Origin: an uncultured Litoreibacter sp.
Lineage (GTDB): Bacteria > Pseudomonadota > Alphaproteobacteria > Rhodobacterales > Rhodobacteraceae
Direction: 5' to 3'
Length of the DNA: 64,000 nucleotides
NCBI GenBank assembly: GCA_938030665.1
Contig: CALHHY010000024.1
Span: 1 to 64,000 of the forward strand
Shown: one piece after another, positions 41,254 to 50,960 of the stretch
How positions within the stretch are numbered: the stretch's first letter is position 1
Layout of the letters: each line of letters starts with the position of its first letter
The notes under the pieces: generated by a model
What the model saw: the letters and a program-made list of their open reading frames with translations, nothing else
Told to the model about the DNA's origin: nothing
Databases searched by the model: none
Made by a program: the position numbers and the translations under genes

Positions 41254-41904
41254 ATGACCCTGAAAACATTGGGCATGATCAGTGTCACCACGCTGGCGCT
41301 GAGTGCATGCGATACAACTCAATTCGATACTGCAAACGTCAATAAATCCCAGACCGGTGCGCTGATTGGCGGTGCGATTGGTGGATTGCTGGGCGCGTCA
41401 AGTGATGACAACCGATTGGTCAAAGGCGTGGTCGGCGCGGGTATCGGGGCCGCCGCTGGCGGTGTCATCGGCCATCAACTGGACAAACAAGCGCAAGATC
41501 TCCGTCGTGACATCCCGAATGAGCAGATCGCCATAGAGAATACCGGCTCCGAGCTAAAAGTCACCCTGCCGCAGGCTCTGCTTTTCGCGTCGGACAGCGC
41601 GACGCTTGGCCCGGCGCTTGAAAACGACCTGCGCGCGTTAGCCAGCAACCTCAACAGCTATCCCAACAGCGTTGTGCGCATCGTGGGTCATACTGATGAC
41701 ACGGGCAGCGACGATCATAATTTCGACCTGTCCGAACGCCGCGCGCAATCTGTGGCCTGGGTGCTGGAAGGATCGGGCGTTGCCCCGGCGCGGCTGATCC
41801 CCATCGGCATGGGGGAAACCCAGCCGATTGCCGCCAACTTCACCGAAGAGGGCAAGGCCCAGAACCGCCGCGTGGAAATTGTGATCCGGCCAAACGCGGC
41901 CTGA
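41254..41904 (+). CDS. OmpA-family lipoprotein with glycine zipper (copy 2)
   Basis: Same architecture as copy 1; IVGHTDDTGSDDHNFDLSERRAQSVA. Confidence 0.92.
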   Translation: MTLKTLGMISVTTLALSACDTTQFDTANVNKSQTGALIGGAIGGLLGASSDDNRLVKGVVGAGIGAAAGGVIGHQLDKQAQDLRRDIPNEQIAIENTGSELKVTLPQALLFASDSATLGPALENDLRALASNLNSYPNSVVRIVGHTDDTGSDDHNFDLSERRAQSVAWVLEGSGVAPARLIPIGMGETQPIAANFTEEGKAQNRRVEIVIRPNAA

Positions 41905-41925
41905 CACTGACGCAGCTGATCAAAG

Positions 41926-41951
41926 CGGCCCTCGCAAATGAGGGCCGTTTT
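41926..41951 (+). terminator. Rho-independent terminator
   Basis: CGGCCCTC-GCAAAT-GAGGGCCG + TTTT. Confidence 0.85.
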
Positions 41952-41972
41952 CGTTTGCGCACCCCTCCTGAC

Positions 41973-41991
41973 TGGTCATATAATTTGACCA
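41973..41991. promoter_or_regulatory. GntR/FadR-type operator
   Basis: TGGTCA-N7-TGACCA perfect 6-bp arms, 19 bp before the GntR start codon. Confidence 0.75.
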
Positions 41992-42009
41992 ATTTTATGG
42001 GAGCGTGCG

Positions 42010-42777
42010 ATGCCCTTTGAGAAAATCCAGGCAGAGAAACTGTCAGCGGCGGTGATCAAGCAGATCGAACTGCTGATCCTGCGCGGCATCCTGCGCCCCG
42101 GTGACCGCCTGCCGTCGGAGCGGGAGCTGTCGGAGAAACTCGGCGTTTCCCGCCCGTCTTTGCGCGAAGCCATCTCGGAACTGCAGGCACGTGGCCTGTT
42201 GGAGCCCCGTGCGGGTGCGGGAATTTTTGTCGGCAATGTCATGGGGGCCGCGTTTTCCGAGACCCTGGTGCGGCTTTTTGCCGACCATGAAGAGGCGATG
42301 TTCGATTATATTTCCTTCCGCCGCGACCTGGAAGGTATGGCCGCAGAGCGTGCCGCCCGCCATGGCAGCGACACCGATCTGCAGGTCATCGACGCTATTT
42401 TCCAGAAGATGGAAACCGCCCATGGCAAGCGCAACCCGACCGAAGAAAGCCAGCTCGATGCGGAGTTCCACCTAGCCATAATCGAGGCCAGCCATAACGT
42501 GGTGATGCTGCATACGATGCGCGCGATGTTCCAGCTTCTGCGCGAAGGGGTGTTCTACAACCGTCAGATCATGTTCAAGCAGCGCACCACCCGCGAAACC
42601 CTGCTTGGCCAGCACCGCGCGATTAACGAGGCGCTTCAGGCCCGCGATCCCGCCGCTGCCCGCGACGCCGTCTGGGCGCATCTCAGCTTTGTCGAAAACA
42701 GCATGACCGACCAGCGCCGCAGCGATCAGCATGAGGCCGTGGCGCGCCAAAGGCTGGAACAAGAGGCCTTGCGCTAA
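42010..42777 (+). CDS. GntR/FadR-family transcriptional regulator
   Basis: wHTH LRPGDRLPSERELSEKLGVSRPSLREAISELQARGLLEPRAGAGIFV plus FCD domain. Confidence 0.95.
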   Translation: MPFEKIQAEKLSAAVIKQIELLILRGILRPGDRLPSERELSEKLGVSRPSLREAISELQARGLLEPRAGAGIFVGNVMGAAFSETLVRLFADHEEAMFDYISFRRDLEGMAAERAARHGSDTDLQVIDAIFQKMETAHGKRNPTEESQLDAEFHLAIIEASHNVVMLHTMRAMFQLLREGVFYNRQIMFKQRTTRETLLGQHRAINEALQARDPAAARDAVWAHLSFVENSMTDQRRSDQHEAVARQRLEQEALR

Positions 42778-44012
42778 TCTTCCAGCGGTGGCGCGCCGCC
42801 GGTAAAACTGTTGCCCCCTTGATAATTGCAGGGGTCTTCCTGCATCTGCAGGTGAAGCTCTTGGCCGGTATATGGATGTGCTCGCGCCAACGCCTCGTCA
42901 AACGCGATCCCAAGCCCCGGTTCTGTGGGCGGCGTGATGAACCCGTTTTCAACCTTGATTGTGTCGCCGATTAGGTCCTTGTGGAAATCCGTCTCAATCG
43001 TCTCGCACATCAGAAGGTTTGGGATGGAAGCGCCCAGATGGATGTTGGCCGCCCATTCAACCGGTCCGGCATATAGGTGCGGCGCCATCTCCGCGTTGAA
43101 GACTTCCGCAATGGCCGCTAGCTTCTTCATCTCCCAGATGCCGCCGGCACGCCCCAAGGCGGGCTGCAATATCTTCGCCCCACCTGACCGTAGCACTGTT
43201 GCAAACTCCGTCTTTGTCGTCATCCGTTCGCCGGTTGCAATAGGGATACGGACGGCGTCGGCAACTGTTTTGAACTCCAGCAGATTGTCGGGCGGGATCG
43301 GCTCCTCGAACCAGAGCGGGCTAAAGGGCTCCAACGCTTGGCCCAGCCGGATCGCCCCATGTGTGTTAAATTGCCCATGCGTGCCAAATAACAGATCCGC
43401 CCGGTCGCCAACGGCCTCCCGGATCGCCTTGCAGAACGCGACCGAGAGGGTGATATCCGTCATCGCCGGCTGATGCCCGCCGCGCATCGTATAGGGACCT
43501 GCCGGATCAAATTTGACAGCCGTATAGCCTTCCTCAACGCGAGCCGCGGCCGCTTCCGCTGCCATCTCTGGCGAGGTCCAGAATTCGGCCATGTCATGGT
43601 GGGGCAGGGGATAAAGGTAGGTATAGGCCCGCACCCGCTCGTTCATCAGCCCGCCCAGAAGCGCCCAGACCGGGCGGCCCCGCGCCTTGCCAAGAATATC
43701 CCAACAGGCGATCTCCAGCCCTGAAAACGCGCCCATCACTGTGGGGTCTGGCCGTTGCGTGAAGCCGGATGAATAGGCGCGCCTGAACATGCGTTCGACA
43801 TTTTCAGGGCTTTCTCCCTTCATATGCCGCTCGAATACGTCTCTGACGACGGCCACTTGCACATCAGGGGCGATGGCGGAGGCATAGACCTCCCCATAGC
43901 CCACGATGCCGCAATCAGTGACGAGTTTCGTGAAAATCCAATAGCGCCCGCCCCAGCCCGGCGCGGGGGGGGCCACGATGAAGCATTCCAATTCAGCCAG
44001 TCGCATGCACAT
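42774..44012 (-). CDS. Mandelate racemase/muconate lactonizing enzyme family (enolase superfamily)
   Basis: GLEIACWDILGKARGRPVWALLGG; YTAVKFDPAGPY; WFEEPIPPDN; ATGERMTTK. Confidence 0.9.
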   Translation of the reverse strand: MCMRLAELECFIVAPPAPGWGGRYWIFTKLVTDCGIVGYGEVYASAIAPDVQVAVVRDVFERHMKGESPENVERMFRRAYSSGFTQRPDPTVMGAFSGLEIACWDILGKARGRPVWALLGGLMNERVRAYTYLYPLPHHDMAEFWTSPEMAAEAAAARVEEGYTAVKFDPAGPYTMRGGHQPAMTDITLSVAFCKAIREAVGDRADLLFGTHGQFNTHGAIRLGQALEPFSPLWFEEPIPPDNLLEFKTVADAVRIPIATGERMTTKTEFATVLRSGGAKILQPALGRAGGIWEMKKLAAIAEVFNAEMAPHLYAGPVEWAANIHLGASIPNLLMCETIETDFHKDLIGDTIKVENGFITPPTEPGLGIAFDEALARAHPYTGQELHLQMQEDPCNYQGGNSFTGGAPPLED

Positions 44013-44086
44013 GCCTTTTCATTGCTTCAAAAATATCCCGGCGTAGCGCCCCCAAAACCAAAGATCATCGCGTGTAGCGCAGCTGC

Positions 44087-45175
44087 TCATTTAAACATGA
44101 TGACGTTACGCCGGGCGGCGCCGCTACGCGTGTCGGCAATGGCCTCGTTGATTTGCTCCAGCGACCAACGCCCAGAGATCAGCTCATCAAGCTTCAACCG
44201 GCCCTGCTGGTACAGGTCCACCATCCACGGAATATCGCGGGCCAAAACCGTGTCGCCCATTTTTGAACCCTTCATGCCCTGGCCCAGCGCGCCCAGAATG
44301 ACCGGCTCATACTCCGCCATTGCACCCGAATGCGGCATCCCCACGATATAGACCTCGCCGCCGGGGGCCAGATAGCGCGGGGCCTGTTCAAAGGCAGGGA
44401 TTGCGCCCACAGTGACGAAAACCGCGTCCGCCATGCGCCCGCCGGTGATGCGGGCAACCTCTTTCCAAGGTTTCTCGGCCGTCGCCAACACACTGTCTGT
44501 CGCGCCGAATTGCCGGGCCACGTCCAGCTTGCTGTCCAGCACGTCCATCGCAATGATCCGCGCCGCCCCGGCAATCGCGGCCCCCTGAATGGCGTTCAGC
44601 CCCACGCCGCCCGCGCCGATCACAACCACGCTTTGGCCCGGCCGCACCCCCGCTGTGTTGACGACTGCGCCTACGCCCGTGACCACGCCGCAAGACAGAA
44701 GCGATGCTGCATCCATGGCCATGCCTTCGGGGATGGGCGCGATCTGCGACCGGTCGACCACGGCCCGTTCTGCGAAGGCCCCGCAGGCCAGTCCGTGTTG
44801 CATGAGCCCGCCATCCTTGGCGCTTAGCGGGCCGGCGTCCCGGTCATAGGGCGTGCCGCATTGCACCGGCTGACCTGTCGCGCAGGGCTGGCAAGCCCCG
44901 CAGGAACGGATCAGCGTCACCAGCACCGGGTCACCAATCGCGTAGCCTGCGACGCCCTCCCCCAAAGCGCTGATCCGGCCTGCAGCTTCATGGCCGTAAA
45001 CCGCAGGCAGGCTGCCGCCCCAGCCCCCGTCCATGAAAGACAGATCCGAATGGCAGATCGCGCACGCCTCAAGCGTCACTTCGACCTCATTGGTTCTTGG
45101 CGCGGCCAATTCAACCTCTTCAATAACGAGCGGGGCACCGAATTTGTGGCAAACGGCGGCTTTGATCAGGGGCAT
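44087..45175 (-). CDS. Zn-dependent alcohol dehydrogenase
   Basis: MDR family: CAICHSDLSFMDG, GHEAAGRI, VVIGAGGVGLNAIQGA. Confidence 0.93.
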   Translation of the reverse strand: MPLIKAAVCHKFGAPLVIEEVELAAPRTNEVEVTLEACAICHSDLSFMDGGWGGSLPAVYGHEAAGRISALGEGVAGYAIGDPVLVTLIRSCGACQPCATGQPVQCGTPYDRDAGPLSAKDGGLMQHGLACGAFAERAVVDRSQIAPIPEGMAMDAASLLSCGVVTGVGAVVNTAGVRPGQSVVVIGAGGVGLNAIQGAAIAGAARIIAMDVLDSKLDVARQFGATDSVLATAEKPWKEVARITGGRMADAVFVTVGAIPAFEQAPRYLAPGGEVYIVGMPHSGAMAEYEPVILGALGQGMKGSKMGDTVLARDIPWMVDLYQQGRLKLDELISGRWSLEQINEAIADTRSGAARRNVIMFK

Positions 45176-45333
45176 GGCGCGGTCTTTCTTATGGTGTCCT
45201 CAGGGCAAACTGGTTCGCGCAGCTTGTGGGGACCGGCAGGCGGGTGCAACAGGTTTTGCGACCTCGCCATGTCGCATTGCGCCGCCAATGATGCCCGGCT
45301 AGGGTCGCAAAATAACTGCGGCGGGACGACCAA

Positions 45334-46122
45334 ATGCCATATATGACCCTCAACGACATTTCCGTTTTCTACAGCGACGAGGGGCCGAAGGACGCACCCC
45401 CGGTCGTATTCTCCAATTCACTCGGCACCACCATGGCGCTCTGGGACAACATCCTGCCGCTCCTGCCCGCCCCGCTTCGCGTCATCCGATACGACATGCG
45501 CGGCCACGGCCAGACGCAGGTGCCTTCCCCGCCCTATTCAATGGGCGCACTTGTCAGCGATGCGGAAGCACTGATGGACGCGCTTGAGGTGCGGGACGCG
45601 TTCTTTGTAGGCCTGTCCGTTGGTGGCTTGGTGGCGCAGGGCTTGGCCACCAAACGGCGCGACCTGATGCGGGCCATGGTGCTGTCGAATACGGCCGCCA
45701 AAGTCGCCACGCCGCAGATCTGGCAGGACCGGATTGATCTGATTGCCGAAGGTGGCATGGAAGCTGTGGCGGAGGCTACAATGGAGCGGTGGTTCTCCAA
45801 ATCCTTCCGCGCCGGGCCCGAGCTTACCGCATGGCGGGACCTGTTCCTCAGCACGCCGACGAATGGCTATATCGGCTGCTCCCATGCCATTTCGGGTACG
45901 GACTTCTTCACCACCACCGCCGCGCTGACGCTGCCGACGCTGGCGATTGCAGGCAGCGAGGATGCGGCAACGCCCCCCGATCTGATGCGCGAGACGCAGC
46001 AGCTGATTGCGGGCAGCCGGTTTCACCTGATCCGCGGCGCGGGCCATCTGCCATGCGTTGAGGCGCCCGAGGAATACGCCCGCGTCCTGACAGAATTCAT
46101 GCGTGACACCGGCCATATCTGA
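45334..46122 (+). CDS. pcaD: 3-oxoadipate enol-lactonase
   Basis: Alpha/beta hydrolase with VGLSVGGLVAQGLA; followed by pcaB-like gene. Confidence 0.88.
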   Translation: MPYMTLNDISVFYSDEGPKDAPPVVFSNSLGTTMALWDNILPLLPAPLRVIRYDMRGHGQTQVPSPPYSMGALVSDAEALMDALEVRDAFFVGLSVGGLVAQGLATKRRDLMRAMVLSNTAAKVATPQIWQDRIDLIAEGGMEAVAEATMERWFSKSFRAGPELTAWRDLFLSTPTNGYIGCSHAISGTDFFTTTAALTLPTLAIAGSEDAATPPDLMRETQQLIAGSRFHLIRGAGHLPCVEAPEEYARVLTEFMRDTGHI

Positions 46123-47477
46123 TGGCCATAACGCCCTTCGACAGCCCGCTCTACCGCGATCTTTTTCATGACGGCGAGGTCGGCTCCCTCTTCACCGACA
46201 GCGCGGAGGTCCGCGCGATGATGCTGGTCGAGGGGGCGCTGGCCAAAGTGCAGGGTGAGCTGGGGATCATTCCAGACCTTTCCGCCGCATTCATCGCCCG
46301 CGCGGCGCGCGAAATCCAGATTGATCCGGCCGGGCTCGCGGCCCAAACAGGGCAAAACGGCATTCCTGTGCCCGCGCTTGTGGCCGCGATGCGCAGCGCC
46401 ATGGAGGCACCCGAACATGCGCAATACCTGCATTGGGGGGCGACGACGCAGGACATCATGGATACCGCGCTGGCCTTGCGATTGAGGCAGGTGCTCGCGC
46501 TTTACGAGAAACGGCTTGGTGGGTTGCTGACGCAAGTGGCCGAACTTGCGACCGCCCATGCTGATACGCCGATGGCTGGCCGGACATGGATACAACATGC
46601 CACACCGACAAGCTTTGGTGCTGTCGCCGCCGCATGGGGCCTGCCCCTTCTGGATTTGCGCGCGCAGCTTGCGGAGGTGCGGCGGGGCTGCCTTGTGATT
46701 TCCCTCAGCGGTGCTGCGGGGACCGGGGCGGCCTACGGCCGAAAGGCGCCCGAACTTGCCGAAGGTCTCGCGCAAGAGCTGCGCCTGGGCCTGCGTGATA
46801 TCAGCTGGCACAGCGCGCGGCACGGTATTGCGGGACTGGCAGGGTGGGCCACCCGGCTGGCCGCTTCCCTCGGAAAGCTGGGCGAGGACGTCCTGCTTAT
46901 GAGCCAAAGCGAGGTTGACGAGGTCCGGCTGACGGGGGCGGGCAGTTCTTCTACCATGCCGCAAAAGCAGAACCCGGTGGCGCCGTCCTTGCTGAGCGCG
47001 CTTGCCCGTAGCGTCATCGGTGACAACAGCGTTCTGCAAGGTGCCGCGATCCACCGCCAGCAGCGCGACGCCGCAGCCTGGATGACGGAATGGATATGTC
47101 TGGGGCGTCTTTGCATGACCACGGGGCGGGGGTTGCAGGTGGCGCAAGAGCTTTTGTCCGCACTGTACCCGCAGCCGGATCGGATGCGGGCAAATCTTGA
47201 TGCCGGTTCCGGGCTGATCTACGCCGAGGCGCTGCAATTCGCGCTCGCAGATCGCATGCCGCGCCCGGACGCGCAGGCCGCAGTGAAAGAGCTTTGCCAA
47301 CAGGTCGCCGCAAAGGGTGGCAGCCTGGCGGAGGCCGCCCTGTCAAAATGGGGGGACGACCCCGATCTGACGACGATATTCACCCCTGAAGCCCAGTTGG
47401 GTCAGGCTCCGGCTCAAGCCCGCAGTTTTGCGGCACATGTCAGAACGGCGTTGGCGGACACGGCCCCCGATGCCTAA
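46122..47477 (+). CDS. pcaB: 3-carboxy-cis,cis-muconate cycloisomerase
   Basis: Fumarase/aspartase superfamily signature GSSTMPQKQNPVAPSLL; HWGATTQDIMDTALALR. Confidence 0.92.
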   Translation: MAITPFDSPLYRDLFHDGEVGSLFTDSAEVRAMMLVEGALAKVQGELGIIPDLSAAFIARAAREIQIDPAGLAAQTGQNGIPVPALVAAMRSAMEAPEHAQYLHWGATTQDIMDTALALRLRQVLALYEKRLGGLLTQVAELATAHADTPMAGRTWIQHATPTSFGAVAAAWGLPLLDLRAQLAEVRRGCLVISLSGAAGTGAAYGRKAPELAEGLAQELRLGLRDISWHSARHGIAGLAGWATRLAASLGKLGEDVLLMSQSEVDEVRLTGAGSSSTMPQKQNPVAPSLLSALARSVIGDNSVLQGAAIHRQQRDAAAWMTEWICLGRLCMTTGRGLQVAQELLSALYPQPDRMRANLDAGSGLIYAEALQFALADRMPRPDAQAAVKELCQQVAAKGGSLAEAALSKWGDDPDLTTIFTPEAQLGQAPAQARSFAAHVRTALADTAPDA

Positions 47478-48684
47478 GCGCGCCGTCAGCTTTATCCTGC
47501 TCACGGTCATGCTGGACGCCATGGGGATCGGGTTGATCCTTCCGGTCATGCCCGAATTGATCCAGCAGATTGAGGGGACAGGCATCGCGAATGCAGCGCT
47601 TTGGGGCGGCATCCTGTCGGCCATTTTTGCCGTCATGCAGTTTCTGTTTGCGCCGACCCTGGGCAGCCTTTCGGACCGGTTTGGCCGCCGGCCAGTCCTG
47701 CTGGTATCGCTGGCGGTCATGGCTTTTGACTATGTGCTGATGGCGGTTGCCGGGACCATGTGGCTGCTGCTGATTGGCCGCGTTCTGGGCGGGATCACCG
47801 CGGCCACCCATTCGACAGCGGCGGCCTTCATGGCCGATATTTCCACGCGGGAAAAGAAGGCACAGAATTTCGGTTTGATTTCGGCGGCATTCGGGGCCGG
47901 GTTTGTGTTGGGCCCGGTGATCGGCGGGCTGCTGGCAGAGCTGGGCCCACGGGCGCCTTTCTGGGCGGCAGCAGGGCTGAGCGCGCTGAATTTTGTCTTT
48001 GGCTATTTCGTGCTGCCCGAAACGGTGACGCAGAAGACGCGCCGCGCTTTCGACTGGCAGCGCGCCAACCCGCTTGGGGCCTTCTCCTATATGGCACGCT
48101 TGCCGGGGCTGACCGCCTTGATGGGGGTCTATTTCTTCTACCAGATTTCCAACATGGTCTACCCGGCGGTCTGGGCTTATTACACGTCCGCCAGTTTTGA
48201 ATGGTCGCCGGGCATGATCGGCGTGTCCCTGGCCGTCTACGGCATTGCGACTGCCGTGACCCAAGGGTTCCTGATCCGTCGGATCATTGGCCGGTTTGGA
48301 GAGCGCCGGACCGTCTATTTCGGTCTGCTTTATAATGCCTGTACCCTGCTGGCGATCGGGTTCGTGACCAATGGTTGGCTGCTTCTGGCGCTGACGCCAT
48401 TGGCGGCACTTGGCGCGGTGGTTGCGCCTGCGTTGCAGGCGGTGATGTCGGGACGGGCAGATGACAACCAGCAAGGGGAATTGCAGGGAGTTTTGTCCTC
48501 GATCAACTCCATCGGCATGATCGTGGCGCCTGTGGTGATGACGCAGATGTTTTGGCTGTTCACCAGCGAGGGATCAGCCATTTTCCTGCCCGGCGCGCCG
48601 TTTTTGCTGGCGATGCTTCTGATGGTCGTGGCCTGGATGGTCTATTCCGCCAGCCTGCGCGCCCCGGGTAGGGACAGCGACTGA
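47470..48684 (+). CDS. MFS transporter, TetA-like
   Basis: 12-TM MFS; LDAMGIGLILPVMPELI and GSLSDRFGRRPVLL motif. Confidence 0.9.
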   Translation: MPKRAVSFILLTVMLDAMGIGLILPVMPELIQQIEGTGIANAALWGGILSAIFAVMQFLFAPTLGSLSDRFGRRPVLLVSLAVMAFDYVLMAVAGTMWLLLIGRVLGGITAATHSTAAAFMADISTREKKAQNFGLISAAFGAGFVLGPVIGGLLAELGPRAPFWAAAGLSALNFVFGYFVLPETVTQKTRRAFDWQRANPLGAFSYMARLPGLTALMGVYFFYQISNMVYPAVWAYYTSASFEWSPGMIGVSLAVYGIATAVTQGFLIRRIIGRFGERRTVYFGLLYNACTLLAIGFVTNGWLLLALTPLAALGAVVAPALQAVMSGRADDNQQGELQGVLSSINSIGMIVAPVVMTQMFWLFTSEGSAIFLPGAPFLLAMLLMVVAWMVYSASLRAPGRDSD

Positions 48685-48807
48685 TCCAACGGAGCGGCTG
48701 CGCCGCACGCGATTACTTTCGCTCTTGGGGCGTTTCACGCCCCGCCGCTGGGGCATCCCCCAGAGAGTATTTTAGAAACAGTGATGAGGGTCTGGGTGGT
48801 ATGGGAG

Positions 48808-49983
48808 CTACCATAGCTTGAAATGACCGATGATCTGGCCGTGATCCGAGGCGAGCTTGTTATATGGGGCCTCAGGGTGGGAGCCGTCGGTGAGGTGGTC
48901 GTTGAAGACAGAGAAATATGCCATCTCCCCGATTTGGGCAGGGCTTTCGCGGAAATGGCGGGAGACGAGGATTTGGTCAATGCTTTCGAAAACGCCGCCA
49001 AAGGCGGATGTATAGACCATGTCGCGCAACGATTTCTTGACGAAGAGCTTTTCGCAGCTTTCAAGACGGACTGCGTCGATTGCCTCCTGAATGGCCTCGT
49101 TTTCGCTGTCCTTGTAGCGGTCGGCCGCGTGTTTTGCGTCATGGCGCAGCATCCAGGCGTAGTTCTTGAACGGCTTTTCACCGGCAATGATCTCGGACGA
49201 TACGGCGTTTTCACTATCGTTGAAATCGCCCAACACCATGACCGGGTGGCCTTTTTCAAGTTCTTCTACGATGAGGCGGCGTAGCACCCAGGCCTCGGCC
49301 ATGCGGCGTGTTGCGGCCCTGAGCGCGCCCAGGGCGCGGCCAACGGGATCGTATGCGGTCAGGTCGGCCTCCTGTGCGAAATCTGCGCTGTCGGGGCGGT
49401 GGAACTCGCCCAGCTTGGATTTGAGGTGGCAATTGAAAACCGTGACCACAATATTGCCGACAGGGATGCGCGCCTTGAGCACCGGGCGAGACAGGCGGTC
49501 AAGGCGGTAGCTGCCATCCGCGCCGCCGCCAAAGTCAACCTGTAAGGCAGGTGTCAGATCCTGAATGATTTCCGGTGGGGCCGCAAATCCCATGCGCGAA
49601 AGGATCGCGATGCCCGGTCGCCTTTCGCCCGGCTTGCCGTCATTTTTGTTCGGCGCGAAAGCGATTTTTGCATCGGCATAACCGCGATAGGCCAGCTTTC
49701 GGAAAATCGCGCGCTTGCGGTAGCGTTTACTGGCGTCAGGCAGCACGTCGGCATTGGAGGCCTGCCCCATCCGGTCCGCCTCGTCGACGACGGATTGCAG
49801 CGACGGCAGGTCAAAAATTTCCTGAAAGCAGACAATGTCGCTGTCCATGCGCATCAGCTGTTCGGCAAGCCAATCCTCTTTCCAGGCATGTTCCTCAGGG
49901 GTGTATTGCTGGAACCGGTAATATTCCTGATCCGGGCCGATCAGGTTTTTGACATTGAAGCTGGCAATCGTGAAATCGGTCAT
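48808..49983 (-). CDS. Endonuclease/exonuclease/phosphatase-family protein
   Basis: TIASFNVKNL, DIVCFQEIFD, VTVFNCHLKSK, VMVLGDFNDSENA, SDHGQIIGHF. Confidence 0.9.
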   Translation of the reverse strand: MTDFTIASFNVKNLIGPDQEYYRFQQYTPEEHAWKEDWLAEQLMRMDSDIVCFQEIFDLPSLQSVVDEADRMGQASNADVLPDASKRYRKRAIFRKLAYRGYADAKIAFAPNKNDGKPGERRPGIAILSRMGFAAPPEIIQDLTPALQVDFGGGADGSYRLDRLSRPVLKARIPVGNIVVTVFNCHLKSKLGEFHRPDSADFAQEADLTAYDPVGRALGALRAATRRMAEAWVLRRLIVEELEKGHPVMVLGDFNDSENAVSSEIIAGEKPFKNYAWMLRHDAKHAADRYKDSENEAIQEAIDAVRLESCEKLFVKKSLRDMVYTSAFGGVFESIDQILVSRHFRESPAQIGEMAYFSVFNDHLTDGSHPEAPYNKLASDHGQIIGHFKLW

Positions 49984-50960
49984 TAGGAATTTCCATATTG
50001 GGTGAGGGCGGTTTGGAAAACGGCGCTGTCGACATTGCCGCCTGATGCCACCACGATGACGTCGGCGCCCTCAATCTGGGAGCCGTGATAGAGCGCGGCA
50101 GCAAGGGCGATCGCACCGCCCGGTTCCAGCACCAGCTTGAGCCGAGTGAACGCTACCGCCATGGCGCGTAGGCAATCCGCGTCGGGCACAACGATGCCCG
50201 GCCCGCAGAGGCGCTGCATGATGGGGAAAGTGATGGCCCCCGGCGCTGGGGTAACAATTGCGTCGCAGAGCGAGCCGGTCAAAGCGTCATTGCTGCAAAT
50301 CTCGCCACTCGCTAGGGAGCGGCTGACATCGTCGAACCCAACGGGCTCTACCGGCCGGGCGCGCAGGTGGGGCGCGTTTTCTTCGAGGGCAAGCGCGACG
50401 CCCGAGGTCAGACCGCCGCCACCACAGCACACAAGGACGTCGCGCGCGTTCACGCCCTGATCCGCCGCCTGCTGAGCAATCTCCAGGCCGCATGTGCCTT
50501 GACCAGCAATCACCTGTGGTTGGTCGTAGGGGCGGATCAACGTCAGTCCTTCGTCCTTGGCCAGCTTCTGGCCGATCTCTTCGCGGTTCTCGTGCACCCG
50601 GTCATAAAGCACGACCTCGGCCCCCAAGGCGCGGGTGTTGTCGATCTTCAGCTGCGGCGCGTCCTTTGGCATGACGATGACGGCGCGGGTCTCGAACGCG
50701 CGGGCGGCGGCGGCCACGCCTTGGGCGTGGTTACCGCTGGAATAGGCGATGACGCCTGCCTGCCGCTCCGCCGCGCTCAGGGTGGAAACCGCAGACCAGC
50801 CGCCGCGAAACTTGAAGCTGCCGGTATGTTGGAGAGCCTCCGCTTTCAGGAAGACCCGGCGGCCGGCGATCTTGTCGATGAACGGGGAGGTCAGCAGCGG
50901 GGTAACGCGGACATGGCCGGTTAGCCTCTGTTGCGCGTCATTGATCATCTCGATATTCAT
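49983..50960 (-). CDS. Threonine/serine dehydratase (PLP fold II)
   Basis: KAEALQHTGSFKFRGGW PLP-Lys motif; GGGGLTSGVALAL. Confidence 0.92.
   Translation of the reverse strand: MNIEMINDAQQRLTGHVRVTPLLTSPFIDKIAGRRVFLKAEALQHTGSFKFRGGWSAVSTLSAAERQAGVIAYSSGNHAQGVAAAARAFETRAVIVMPKDAPQLKIDNTRALGAEVVLYDRVHENREEIGQKLAKDEGLTLIRPYDQPQVIAGQGTCGLEIAQQAADQGVNARDVLVCCGGGGLTSGVALALEENAPHLRARPVEPVGFDDVSRSLASGEICSNDALTGSLCDAIVTPAPGAITFPIMQRLCGPGIVVPDADCLRAMAVAFTRLKLVLEPGGAIALAAALYHGSQIEGADVIVVASGGNVDSAVFQTALTQYGNS

Noticed and set aside
46023-47300. 425-aa minus-strand ORF opposite pcaB
   Set aside because: Antisense shadow; Arg/His/Gln/Pro-rich without a domain
47440-48474. 344-aa minus-strand ORF opposite the MFS gene
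   Set aside because: Antisense shadow with no hydrophobic or domain signal
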